Source: Photorhabdus sp. CRCIA-P01 (GTDB lineage: Bacteria; Pseudomonadota; Gammaproteobacteria; Enterobacterales; Enterobacteriaceae). From it: a DNA stretch of 64,000 bases. Below the pieces are notes generated by a model. That model made no database searches, had not been told where the DNA came from, and saw only the letters and a list, made by a program, of their open reading frames with translations. The position numbers were made by a program, and so were the translations under genes. Positions 49,534-55,878 of the stretch are shown piece by piece (positions within the stretch are counted from its first letter, which is position 1; each line of letters begins with the position of its first letter). The DNA lies in contig NZ_NMQR01000026.1 in the NCBI RefSeq assembly GCF_003545805.1, positions 1 to 64,000 on the forward strand, in the 5' to 3' direction.

Positions 49534-50829
49534 TTACTGTGCTACATGTTGCGAAAATTGAAGGATAATGAATTCAGCCGGACGCACTGCCGCCATACCC
49601 ACTTTGACAATCATTTTCCCTTGCTGAATGTCGCTCTCGAACATGGTGATACCTTTACCGATCTGGACAAAGTAGGCTTCCTGCGGTTTATTTCCCGCTA
49701 GTGCGCCTTGTTGCCAAAGTTGATAGAGGTAGTTGTCAATGGCTGTTTGTACCCGCTTCCAGGTAGGTTGGCTATTAGGTTCAAAGACGGCGAATCGCAT
49801 TGCCCGTTTAATATCTCGTTCCGCTGTATTAAATAAACGCCGTACCGGAATGTAGCGCCAGTTGTCCGTTTGATCTAATGTTCGGGCTCCCCAAATCAGT
49901 GTGCCTTTGCCGGTAAAGTGACGGATAGCATTAATACCTGCGTTATTCATGGTGCCTTGGGCGGCATCGGTAATCGCTACAGCAGGTTTGGCATTATTCA
50001 GTGCTACATTAGCGGGGGCTTTCCAGACGCCACGACTGGCATCAGTTGCAGCATAAACACCCGCGACGGCAGCGCTTGGGGGCAAGGTCATTTTAGTGGT
50101 TTTTAATTTGTCATCGACGGTTTGTTTAACTTTAGCGTATTCATCTAAAGAAGCAGTTTTTAGTTCGGCTAGTGTAGTAGCACCGGTATAACCGCTTAGC
50201 GTAATATGGGCATCTACCGGTCGGCTATAAGTAAAAGAGGTCACCAAATCAGGGTAATAGACTGCGGTTTTATCCGGTTGGGTAGTGGGTTTATTTTCTC
50301 CATCCGTGCTATCAGCAATCAAGAAGTAACCTACTTTGTGTTGCAATAAGGAGTTTACCGCAGCGTAGACCTGCTGTTTTAATGTTGCATCCGTTTCAGG
50401 GCAGACCAGTAAGGTAATCTCCTGTTGTTTTTCAATCAGCTCTGGCAGCGTTGCTAATTCTGCTTCGGTATTTTGTCTTGTTTCTACCAATGGCAACAGA
50501 TAACAGACGCCACCGCCGTTGTTAAAATAGTGTTGTATTGCAAAGGCATTCACAGAAGTAGCTGTGACAGTGGCAGCATAAGTATAGGTTTTTTGGGAAC
50601 CATCACCTTCACTTGTAGCCGTCACTGATACGGTCGGTGAAAGTGAAAACTGTGAGATAAAATCCAACCAACTGGTAATTTTAATACAGCTTCCCTTTGC
50701 GGGTTGGCTGCCGTCTTTTTTAAAAAACTTACCAATAAAGACGGGAATGGCGGTTGGACTATTGCTAATCGATAGCGATAGTGAAGCGTCTTCTTCAATA
50801 TAAACGCCGGGATGGGTTGTTATTGTCAT
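49534..50829 (-). CDS. pvc3: PVC sheath protein (Pvc3-like)
   Basis: This 431-residue phage-sheath-family protein has the sequence THPGVYIEEDASLSLSI, IPVFIGKFF, HFTGKGTLIWGARTLD, NWRYIPVRRLFN and the C-terminal RPAEFIILQFSQHVAQ. GGAGG is six bases upstream of the ATG. An internal segment (about 60-110, rich in Ala/Thr/Ser) is the variable insertion expected of this paralogue. It is the first complete sheath gene after pvc1; the usual Pvc2 is missing (see the remnant immediately upstream). Confidence 0.9.
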   Translation of the reverse strand: MTITTHPGVYIEEDASLSLSISNSPTAIPVFIGKFFKKDGSQPAKGSCIKITSWLDFISQFSLSPTVSVTATSEGDGSQKTYTYAATVTATSVNAFAIQHYFNNGGGVCYLLPLVETRQNTEAELATLPELIEKQQEITLLVCPETDATLKQQVYAAVNSLLQHKVGYFLIADSTDGENKPTTQPDKTAVYYPDLVTSFTYSRPVDAHITLSGYTGATTLAELKTASLDEYAKVKQTVDDKLKTTKMTLPPSAAVAGVYAATDASRGVWKAPANVALNNAKPAVAITDAAQGTMNNAGINAIRHFTGKGTLIWGARTLDQTDNWRYIPVRRLFNTAERDIKRAMRFAVFEPNSQPTWKRVQTAIDNYLYQLWQQGALAGNKPQEAYFVQIGKGITMFESDIQQGKMIVKVGMAAVRPAEFIILQFSQHVAQ

Positions 50830-50842
50830 ATATTGCCTCCAA

Positions 50843-50902
50843 TTATTTGGCGGTATTTTGCATGAACTGTAGCATGAGGAATTCAGCCGTTATTTTGGCG
50901 TT
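50843..50902 (-). pseudogene. pvc2: C-terminal scar of a deleted sheath gene (pvc2)
   Basis: Directly after the pvc1 stop the minus strand reads TAEFLMLQFMQNTAK followed by TAA. This matches the C-terminal sheath signature in the adjacent paralogues (PAEFIILQFSQHVAQ and PAEFIELSLTF). In PVC and Afp operons pvc2 lies exactly here, so this is best read as the last roughly 16 codons of a deleted third sheath gene, with the deletion joining near the pvc1 stop. Confidence 0.78.
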
Positions 50903-51352
50903 TTAAGCTGCCTGAATCATTACTCTATCCGCAGTCAGTTTTATTTCTTGAACCGCGATATCATTGCTGGTGGCATCAAAAGAAGGGGAGGTTAATGAAG
51001 TTGGGAACGCATTTGCTACGTTCCAGCTCATTAAAATTTCGGTGCCGGCTTCATTGGTTAGGCTAATTGAAACATCTTTTTTCTCAACTTGATTAAGCTG
51101 AATGGAATTAAGCCAATCAAAAAGTTTCGTATCCCCAGGGAATACCCCTTTACGCAGCGTAATATTGATCAATTGACGTTGGCCAGGCATTTTATAGTGA
51201 TGACCAATACCATCTTTATATTCTATTACATCATAGCTGATATCGAGCCCGGAAACGCTGTTGAAAGGGATTTGTTCATCACCAACGGAAACGACAAATC
51301 GATAAGTTGGTATTGGATAATCAACCGCAATTTGTTCTGTAGTTACAGACAT
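50903..51352 (-). CDS. pvc1: PVC major inner tube protein Pvc1
   Basis: This 149-residue T4 gp19-family protein reads PIPTYRFVVSVGDEQIPFNSVSGLDISYDVIEYKDG (in pieces), ITLRKGVFPGDTKLFDWLNSI and SWNVANAFPTSL. Pvc1 stacks into the hollow tube that carries cargo. It is the first gene of the operon. Its leader contains an ERIC and, farther up, an ops-like site. AAGGAAA provides the ribosome-binding site. The protein ends MIQAA. Confidence 0.94.
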   Translation of the reverse strand: MSVTTEQIAVDYPIPTYRFVVSVGDEQIPFNSVSGLDISYDVIEYKDGIGHHYKMPGQRQLINITLRKGVFPGDTKLFDWLNSIQLNQVEKKDVSISLTNEAGTEILMSWNVANAFPTSLTSPSFDATSNDIAVQEIKLTADRVMIQAA

Positions 51353-51403
51353 AACTTATTTCCTTAATTTGTTATTTATAGGGTAGGTCAATGCGGTTAT
51401 CGC

Positions 51404-51530
51404 TATCACCTTCATCTTTCAAGCTGCTGCTTTGTTGGCTGCTTTCACTCACCCCAGTCACATAGTTATCTATGCTCCTGGGGATTCGTTCACTTGCCGC
51501 CTCGCTGCAACTCGAAATCTATTAGGTATA
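51404..51530 (+). repeat. ERIC element in the leader of the PVC operon
   Basis: 127 bp, from TATCACCTTCATC to CTCGAAATCTATTAGGTATA. It lies 51 bases upstream of the pvc1 start and should be transcribed as part of the leader; the ERIC can fold into a long hairpin. Confidence 0.92.
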
Positions 51531-51560
51531 TATTTCTCTTGGCATTTAGCGATGGACAAT

Positions 51561-51570
51561 GGCTACCGCA
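51561..51570 (-). promoter_or_regulatory. ops-like RfaH recruitment site upstream of pvc1
   Basis: On the minus strand this reads TGCGGTAGCCA; the octamer GCGGTAGC is at 51562-51569, about 210 bases upstream of pvc1. RfaH-type antitermination is a known way to express long virulence operons, and the related Afp is induced by the RfaH-like AnfA1. Site function here is inferred. Confidence 0.55.
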
Positions 51571-52036
51571 CTAACCTGTTTTGCCTTGGTTACTATTTAT
51601 ATAGGAACTTTTTACATAGGAACGTTATTCGGTGAATTTCAGATCACATTAATGATCACGGTAAATTATAATCAATGTTTGTTAGTTTTAAATATCAATT
51701 ATTAATATAAGAAATTATTTTGTATAAAAATAATTTACAATGAAATTGTTTTAGATTCATATTGTTATATTTTTTTAGCCAAGCATGAATAAATATTGTG
51801 TTATAACTTTTGATATGAAGATAATGATGCTTTGTTAATGAAACCATTTATTAACAAGTGGTTATGTCTTATTTTTGAATTTAATCCAGCAAGGCATTTA
51901 GTTTTAATAATGGGAAGAACAGGAAATGAGTATCTTGTTATCTGTTGTTACTCAGCTATGATTTATATCGTTTTGGTTTTATGGATAAAGTTATATTTGA
52001 TTTGATAGTTAAATATCTCTAAAGGAATATTACCTT
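51571..52036. other. AT-rich divergent promoter region of the PVC operon and the sulfatase relic
   Basis: About 465 bases without a gene. It should contain the PVC promoter on the minus strand and the promoter of the sulfatase relic on the plus strand. The short palindrome GATCA-CATTAA-TGATC is at about 51641-51656. Confidence 0.5.
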
Positions 52037-52447
52037 ATGAATTATAAATACTTACTCACCATTTCAACAGTAGTGTCGTTTTCCATTTTTACTATGCCAG
52101 CATTGAGTCATTCTGATCGTTCTCTTCCCGCGACTACGATAACTAAACAAGTTAATGCTGAAATGGCATCTACTTTACCTTTCAACGATAAATCTGATTT
52201 TGATGATGCTAAACGGGGTTTTATCGCTAAACCAGATTCTCTGATTATTCGTGATGCTAACGGTAAGGTTATATTGGATCTAGACCAGTATCGTCAGTTT
52301 ATTACCGATAAAACGCCGGCTCCAGATACCGTTAATCCGAGTTTGTGGCGTAATGCCCAACTTAATATGGAATATGGGCTCTATAAAGTGAGTGATCACA
52401 TTTATCAAGTGCGCGGTTATGACATATGTGACTGCTCCCCGCCGTAA
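52037..52447 (+). pseudogene. Alkyl/aryl-sulfatase (SdsA1/YjcS-like), N-terminal remnant
   Basis: The first roughly 130 codons match the start of secreted alkylsulfatases: a signal peptide (residues 1-24, ending ALSHS), LPFNDKSDFDDAKRGFIA, DANGKVILDLDQY, PDTVNPSLWRNAQLN and IYQVRGYD. After YD the frame runs into the right end of the IS element and stops at CDCSPP. The metallo-beta-lactamase catalytic domain is gone. A short C-terminal scrap lies beyond the IS. The gene product would have released sulfate from alkyl sulfates in the periplasm. Confidence 0.82.
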
Positions 52448-52458
52448 AGTAAACGGCG
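52440..52458 (-). repeat. IS right-end subterminal hairpin and predicted reRNA scaffold end
   Basis: Six-bp perfect arms with a 7-nt loop lie 15 bases beyond the tnpB stop. In this family the 3' part of the tnpB transcript plus the right end forms the TnpB guide RNA, and the guide is the DNA just outside the end. Here that is the antisense of the sulfatase sequence encoding VRGYD. This is inference. Confidence 0.55.
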
Positions 52459-52472
52459 AGGCTTCCCACTTC

Positions 52473-53642
52473 TCAGGCCGCCACCGTCGATATGACGGAT
52501 TTACGCTGGCCTCCATGGGCAGAGGCGACGAGTCCCGCCGCCTGTAACTCCATTATGCCCTTACGCTGGATATTGATTGCCGCGTTTACATCGCGATCAT
52601 GTTCAACATGGCAGGCAGGACATTGCCAGATCCGCTTATGCAGCGGCATTTCCGGCACTTTGTGACCGCAGCAATGGCAGGTTTTCGAGCTGGCGAACCA
52701 CTGATCCAGTTTGACCAGATGAACGCCCGCCGCTGCGGCTTTGTATTCCAGTTTCTTGATGAAGCCATGCCAGCCTGCATCCCCGATAGCGCGGGCAAGG
52801 TGGTGATTTTTCATCATGTTGCCCGATTTCAGCGTCTCAACAATGACTGCTTGGTTTTCGTCAACCATTGTCCGGGAGAGTTTGTGTTGAAAATCGGCGC
52901 GGGCATGGGCTATCCGCTCATGGACTGCCGCCAGACGTAAGCGTGCCTTGAGGCGGTTAGCGCTGCCCTTTTGTTTGCGGGATAGCGATTTTTGCTTACG
53001 GCGCAGGTTACGGGTGGCATTGATAAGGTGACGAGGGTTATTCACCTTCTCCCCGTTCGACTGGATAAGATAGTGGGATAAACCCATATCACACCCTGTC
53101 ACGCGGGTGATAAAGCCTGGCTTTTCCGGCAAATCCCTGCCATCGTCACACAGAATAGCGGCGAAATATTTTCCCGTGGCTGTTCGGGATAGCGTTATGC
53201 TCTTAACTTGCCCTTCCATTTCTCGGTGTAGGTGCGCCTTTATCGGTGACAATTTCGGGATCTTCACTGCGCCATCCAGTACTTTCACCCCAACGCAGTG
53301 ATAGCTGGATTGCCGGCCCTGTTTGCGTTTGAACGTGGGAAATTGAGATCGCAACTTCGGATTGAAAAAATTATCAAACGCGGTATGCAGATTGATCACC
53401 GCCTGCTGTAACGCGATGGCGTCATATGCCTTGAGCCAGGCGTACTTGCGTGATTTCTTCGCGACCGCCAGTAGCGGTTTGAGGTCTTTGCGCGGATTTA
53501 AATTCACGCCGTGACGTTGGTAAGCCTGCTTTTTGATGTACAGCGCCTTGTTGTACGCAAAACGGACCGCACCGAACTGGCCATTAAGATATTTGGCCTG
53601 TTCTGGCGTGGGATAAATGCGTACCTTTGTGGCTCTTAACAT
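52473..53642 (-). CDS. tnpB: RNA-guided nuclease TnpB of an IS200/IS605 element
   Basis: This 389-residue OrfB/TnpB has the N-terminal RNA-recognition region (HTH_OrfB, 1-50) and RuvC-like nuclease residues D185 (TGCDMGLSHYL), E269 (VIVETLKSGNM) and D351 (DRDVNAAINI). A zinc ribbon (CHCC...CPAC, 322-344) lies between the last two. All catalytic positions are present, so it is probably an active RNA-guided DNA nuclease. TnpB is not needed for transposition but helps retain the element by cutting empty donor sites. Base composition is more GC-rich than the surroundings. Confidence 0.93.
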   Translation of the reverse strand: MLRATKVRIYPTPEQAKYLNGQFGAVRFAYNKALYIKKQAYQRHGVNLNPRKDLKPLLAVAKKSRKYAWLKAYDAIALQQAVINLHTAFDNFFNPKLRSQFPTFKRKQGRQSSYHCVGVKVLDGAVKIPKLSPIKAHLHREMEGQVKSITLSRTATGKYFAAILCDDGRDLPEKPGFITRVTGCDMGLSHYLIQSNGEKVNNPRHLINATRNLRRKQKSLSRKQKGSANRLKARLRLAAVHERIAHARADFQHKLSRTMVDENQAVIVETLKSGNMMKNHHLARAIGDAGWHGFIKKLEYKAAAAGVHLVKLDQWFASSKTCHCCGHKVPEMPLHKRIWQCPACHVEHDRDVNAAINIQRKGIMELQAAGLVASAHGGQRKSVISTVAA

Positions 53643-53704
53643 ATTCAGCGCTCATTGAGAGAGTGCCTTCATTTTAGCCGGTTACAGGAAGATATCAACG
53701 GGTT

Positions 53705-54002
53705 GTGCATGTGATATTCACGACAAAATCCCGTCGAAAGCGCTTTGATGGACGGATGATAAACCCGTTACGTGAGGCATTCAATTCAGCGGCGGCAAAA
53801 CGAGAATGTGAAAGGGTTGAGAGGGATGGTGAGTGTGATCATGTGCATTTGCTGGTCGCCTATCCGCCGAAACGGGCAGTCAGCGTCATGATTACTCATT
53901 TAAAATCGGTATCATTACGGTGCCTTCGTCAGCAAAACCAGACTTCTGTGGTCGAGGTCATACTTTACCTGTAGCACAGGGGGCGCAACGAGAGAAACGT
54001 GA
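53705..54002 (+). pseudogene. tnpA: IS200-type Y1 transposase TnpA, frameshifted and truncated
   Basis: The first frame (GTG at 53705) reads HVIFTTKSRRKRF, then the HUH motif in CDHVHLLVAYPPK and a LKSVSLRCLRQQ helix, and stops at 53974. In the +1 frame LLWSRSYFTCSTGGAT continues the similarity (compare LWSPSYFAASCGGAP in intact TnpA) until TGA at 54000. The catalytic tyrosine helix (YIEQQ-like) is missing. The protein must be inactive, so movement of this copy would need TnpA in trans. Confidence 0.78.
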
Positions 54003-54048
54003 AAAGCGTACGTTGCCAGTCAGAATACGCCGGAGTAGCCAGCCCTAA

Positions 54049-54120
54049 ATTGATGAATTTATCGCTCTGCTGGACAGTTTCCCATTCTGGTTCAATATAG
54101 TGACACCCCGTGCAGAATAG
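54049..54120 (+). pseudogene. Probable C-terminal scrap of the disrupted alkylsulfatase
   Basis: This frame reads IDEFIALLDSFPFWFNIVTPRAE and ends at TAG (written here in full as 23 codons: DEFIALLDSF, then PFWFNIVTPRAE). FWFNIVTP-like endings are characteristic of the alkylsulfatase C-terminal domain as I recall it. It is co-directional with the N-terminal remnant. If right, about 500 codons between the two scraps were lost with the IS insertion. Confidence 0.5.
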
Positions 54121-54210
54121 AAGGTGATGTAACCTGATTATCCCTCTCTGGCATCAACAGTTAATTGAAAATGGCTTGTTCAAATCGGTTTTTTATTGGA
54201 AATTGTCGTA

Positions 54211-54280
54211 GGCTTAATTGCTTATACATTCCCACCTAAAAAACCGAGCTTGAATTTACGGGATTGTGATATCGCTATTT
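54211..54280. repeat. 70-bp perfect direct repeat, copy 1
   Basis: It starts GGCTTAATTGCTTATACATT and ends GATATCGCTATTT. It is identical to 55701-55770, in the same orientation, and divergence begins at once on both sides. I do not recognise the sequence as a known element. Confidence 0.95.
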
Positions 54281-54415
54281 CATTGGGGCGCGGGCATCTT
54301 TGCTCATATGACGCCGGATAGATTTAAGCCAGCCCATCATAAATCAAAATGAGTGTTGCAAAAACGGGGGCGACCATAGATTTTATGCTTTCCTATATCT
54401 GGACAAAACTTTCGG

Positions 54416-54438
54416 AGTGTAAGAATATGTCTTACACT
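54416..54438. promoter_or_regulatory. Palindromic operator of parDE
   Basis: Perfect 8-bp arms AGTGTAAG and CTTACACT flank AATATGT, 36 bases upstream of the parD ATG. This is the size and place expected for autoregulation by a ribbon-helix-helix antitoxin. Confidence 0.65.
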
Positions 54439-54474
54439 ATGGAATGTTAATTAATTATCTGAATGAGGTGTACT

Positions 54475-54735
54475 ATGGTATCACGTACAATGACAGTAGA
54501 TACCGGCGAAGAATTACGTGGTTTTGTAGAAAGCCTAGTTGAATCAGGTTATTACAAAACTAATAGTGAAGTCGTTCGGGAGGGATTACGATTATTACAG
54601 GAAAAACAAGCTGAATCTAAACTTGAAGCACTTCGTCAGCTAATTGATGAAGGTGATAACAGTGGAGAAGTTGTAGCGTGGGATCTCAATACTTTCCTTA
54701 CCCGTATGAAAAATAAAACACCCAATGTCCAGTAA
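54475..54735 (+). CDS. parD: ParD-family antitoxin (ribbon-helix-helix)
   Basis: This 86-residue antitoxin has an N-terminal MetJ/Arc-type fold (SRTMTVDTGEELRGFVESLVESGYYKTNSEVVREGLRLL, in pieces) and a C-terminal toxin-binding tail. ATG at 54475 has GAGG six bases upstream and is preferred to an ATG four codons earlier. The gene overlaps parE by 11 bases. It should neutralise ParE and repress its own promoter through the palindrome. Confidence 0.93.
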   Translation: MVSRTMTVDTGEELRGFVESLVESGYYKTNSEVVREGLRLLQEKQAESKLEALRQLIDEGDNSGEVVAWDLNTFLTRMKNKTPNVQ

Positions 54736-55024
54736 AACATTTTTTCTAAAGCCTAAAGCTGAACAGGATTTAGAGGCTATTTTTGAATACAGTTATCAAG
54801 AATTTGGCCTGGAAAGAGCGTATCAGTATATCAAGAATATCGACAGGGCTTTTCATACACTTGCTGAAGCTCCCGGACTAGCTCGGAATTACAGCCATGT
54901 TCGACCTGGAGTAAAATCATTCCCGGTTGCTTCACATATTATCTTTTTTCGTTTAATGGCAAATGGGATCACTATTGTAAGAGTCTTACACCAATCTATG
55001 GATTATCAACGGCACATCGAATGA
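54725..55024 (+). CDS. parE: ParE-family toxin
   Basis: This 99-residue RelE/ParE-superfamily protein reads FFLKPKAEQDLEAIFEYSYQEFG, YQYIKNIDRAFHTLAEAPGLARNY, and the C-terminal strands HIIFFRLMANGITIVRVLHQSMDYQRHI (in pieces). ParE toxins inhibit DNA gyrase. The conserved LAEAPGLAR and VLHQSMD motifs are intact, so the module is likely functional. It overlaps parD. Confidence 0.93.
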   Translation: MSSKTFFLKPKAEQDLEAIFEYSYQEFGLERAYQYIKNIDRAFHTLAEAPGLARNYSHVRPGVKSFPVASHIIFFRLMANGITIVRVLHQSMDYQRHIE

Positions 55025-55206
55025 TGTACTGAAGTTTCGCAAAAAGGAGAGCATAAAAAATCTTGGAACACTACATTGGCGTTTATGCAGCTATAGCTAA
55101 TGTAGAACTCTCAACCTATTACGACTCGTTCATTAATTTTAATGCTAGGATACCAACGTTTAGTGTCTATTCCTTGATGATTTTGCAGAGCGGTGCGGGT
55201 GTAGTT

Positions 55207-55276
55207 GATCCGTGTGCGCTGAAAGGTGCACGCACGGTTCTTAGAGGGCTGGAGACAGGTAACTGTCTCTGGCTAC
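55207..55276 (+). ncRNA. Group II intron 3' remnant (domains V and VI)
   Basis: Positions 55207-55240 are exactly 34 nt and fit the domain V consensus, including the GAAA tetraloop, the CCGTGTGCG/ACGCACGG stem and the terminal GGTTC. One stem pair changed from A-T to G-C, a compensatory change. The catalytic AGC triad reads ATC (55208-55210). A hairpin GAGACAG-GTAA-CTGTCTC (55252-55269) follows as domain VI, and CTAC at 55273-55276 could be the intron end. No reverse transcriptase ORF remains upstream. Confidence 0.65.
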
Positions 55277-55403
55277 TCTGCGAAATTGGTTATTTTTTTA
55301 CCCATCCCCCCGATAGGGTTCGCAAGTGCAGTATCAACAAAGTCGATACTTGAAATGAACACAGATAGAGTATCTTCATTGTTGATCCTATGAGGATTTA
55401 AAT

Positions 55404-55685
55404 ATGGCACAAGTCGTCGTGAAAAAATGGGGAAACAGCCCTTCTGTACGTCTTCCGGTCGCTATTATGCAAGCTGCTTCACTAAATGTTGATGATACGG
55501 TTGATATTGCTGTTGAAGATGGTCGAATTATCATTATTCCGGTCAAAGCGAAAGAGTATTCTCTTGACGCACTATTAGCTGGAATTACACCCGAAAAGCG
55601 AGCCAGAAAAGTAACAAAAAAGGGTCATGTTAATTCTTCAGAACTGGAGGATATAAAGGCTAAAGCAAAGGCGCTTATCGGATAA
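55404..55685 (+). CDS. MazE/AbrB-type antitoxin without a partner toxin
   Basis: This 93-residue protein has the swapped-hairpin AbrB/MazE domain (about 1-48: VVVKKWGNSPSVRLPVAIMQAASL, DTVDIAVEDGRIIIIPV, in pieces) and a longer C-terminal tail than usual. AGGA lies eight bases upstream of the ATG. A mazF-like toxin normally follows with overlap; here the gene is followed within 15 bases by the 70-bp direct repeat and then rnb, and no toxin ORF exists on either strand. The toxin was probably lost. Confidence 0.88.
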   Translation: MAQVVVKKWGNSPSVRLPVAIMQAASLNVDDTVDIAVEDGRIIIIPVKAKEYSLDALLAGITPEKRARKVTKKGHVNSSELEDIKAKAKALIG

Positions 55686-55700
55686 CAGGGCACTTTAGGC

Positions 55701-55770
55701 GGCTTAATTGCTTATACATTCCCACCTAAAAAACCGAGCTTGAATTTACGGGATTGTGATATCGCTATTT
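55701..55770. repeat. 70-bp perfect direct repeat, copy 2
   Basis: It is identical to 54211-54280 and starts 1490 bp downstream of it. It lies 15 bases after the MazE stop and 108 bases before the 3' end of rnb. Confidence 0.95.
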
Positions 55771-55826
55771 TTAAACGAAGCTGAGGTTAATGTAATCATT
55801 CGCCTTGATTGCGGATTCTTAATATC

Positions 55827-55852
55827 AAACTACAGCGATTGAGCTGTAGTTT
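55827..55852 (-). terminator. Hairpin downstream of rnb
   Basis: Perfect 10-bp arms AAACTACAGC (55827-55836) and GCTGTAGTTT (55843-55852) flank GATTGA. On the minus strand it is followed by GATATTAAG, so the U-tract is weak. Confidence 0.6.
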
Positions 55853-55878
55853 GACGCAGAAAGGGGTTATGAGAAAAA

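Larger units (their letters stand above)
52429..54002. mobile_element. IS200/IS605-family element with intact tnpB and broken tnpA
   Basis: The element comprises an intact minus-strand tnpB and a frameshifted plus-strand tnpA, arranged divergently. It interrupts the sulfatase gene at about 52429. Its right end carries the hairpin CGCCGT-AAAGTAA-ACGGCG (52440-52458) typical of the family. The other end is not clear; tnpA similarity ceases near 54002 and sulfatase-like sequence resumes near 54049. There are no terminal inverted repeats, as expected for HUH single-strand transposition. Confidence 0.8.

Noticed and set aside
17734..51530. Possible CRISPR array from similar repeats of about 127 bp
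   Set aside because: The five copies are dispersed over 34 kb, each in an intergenic gap, and match ERIC; there are no regular spacers or cas genes.
52599..52940. 113-codon plus-strand ORF
   Set aside because: It is antisense to the TnpB zinc-ribbon and RuvC region.
55063..55353. 96-codon plus-strand ORF
   Set aside because: It runs through the structured group II intron remnant and resembles no protein.
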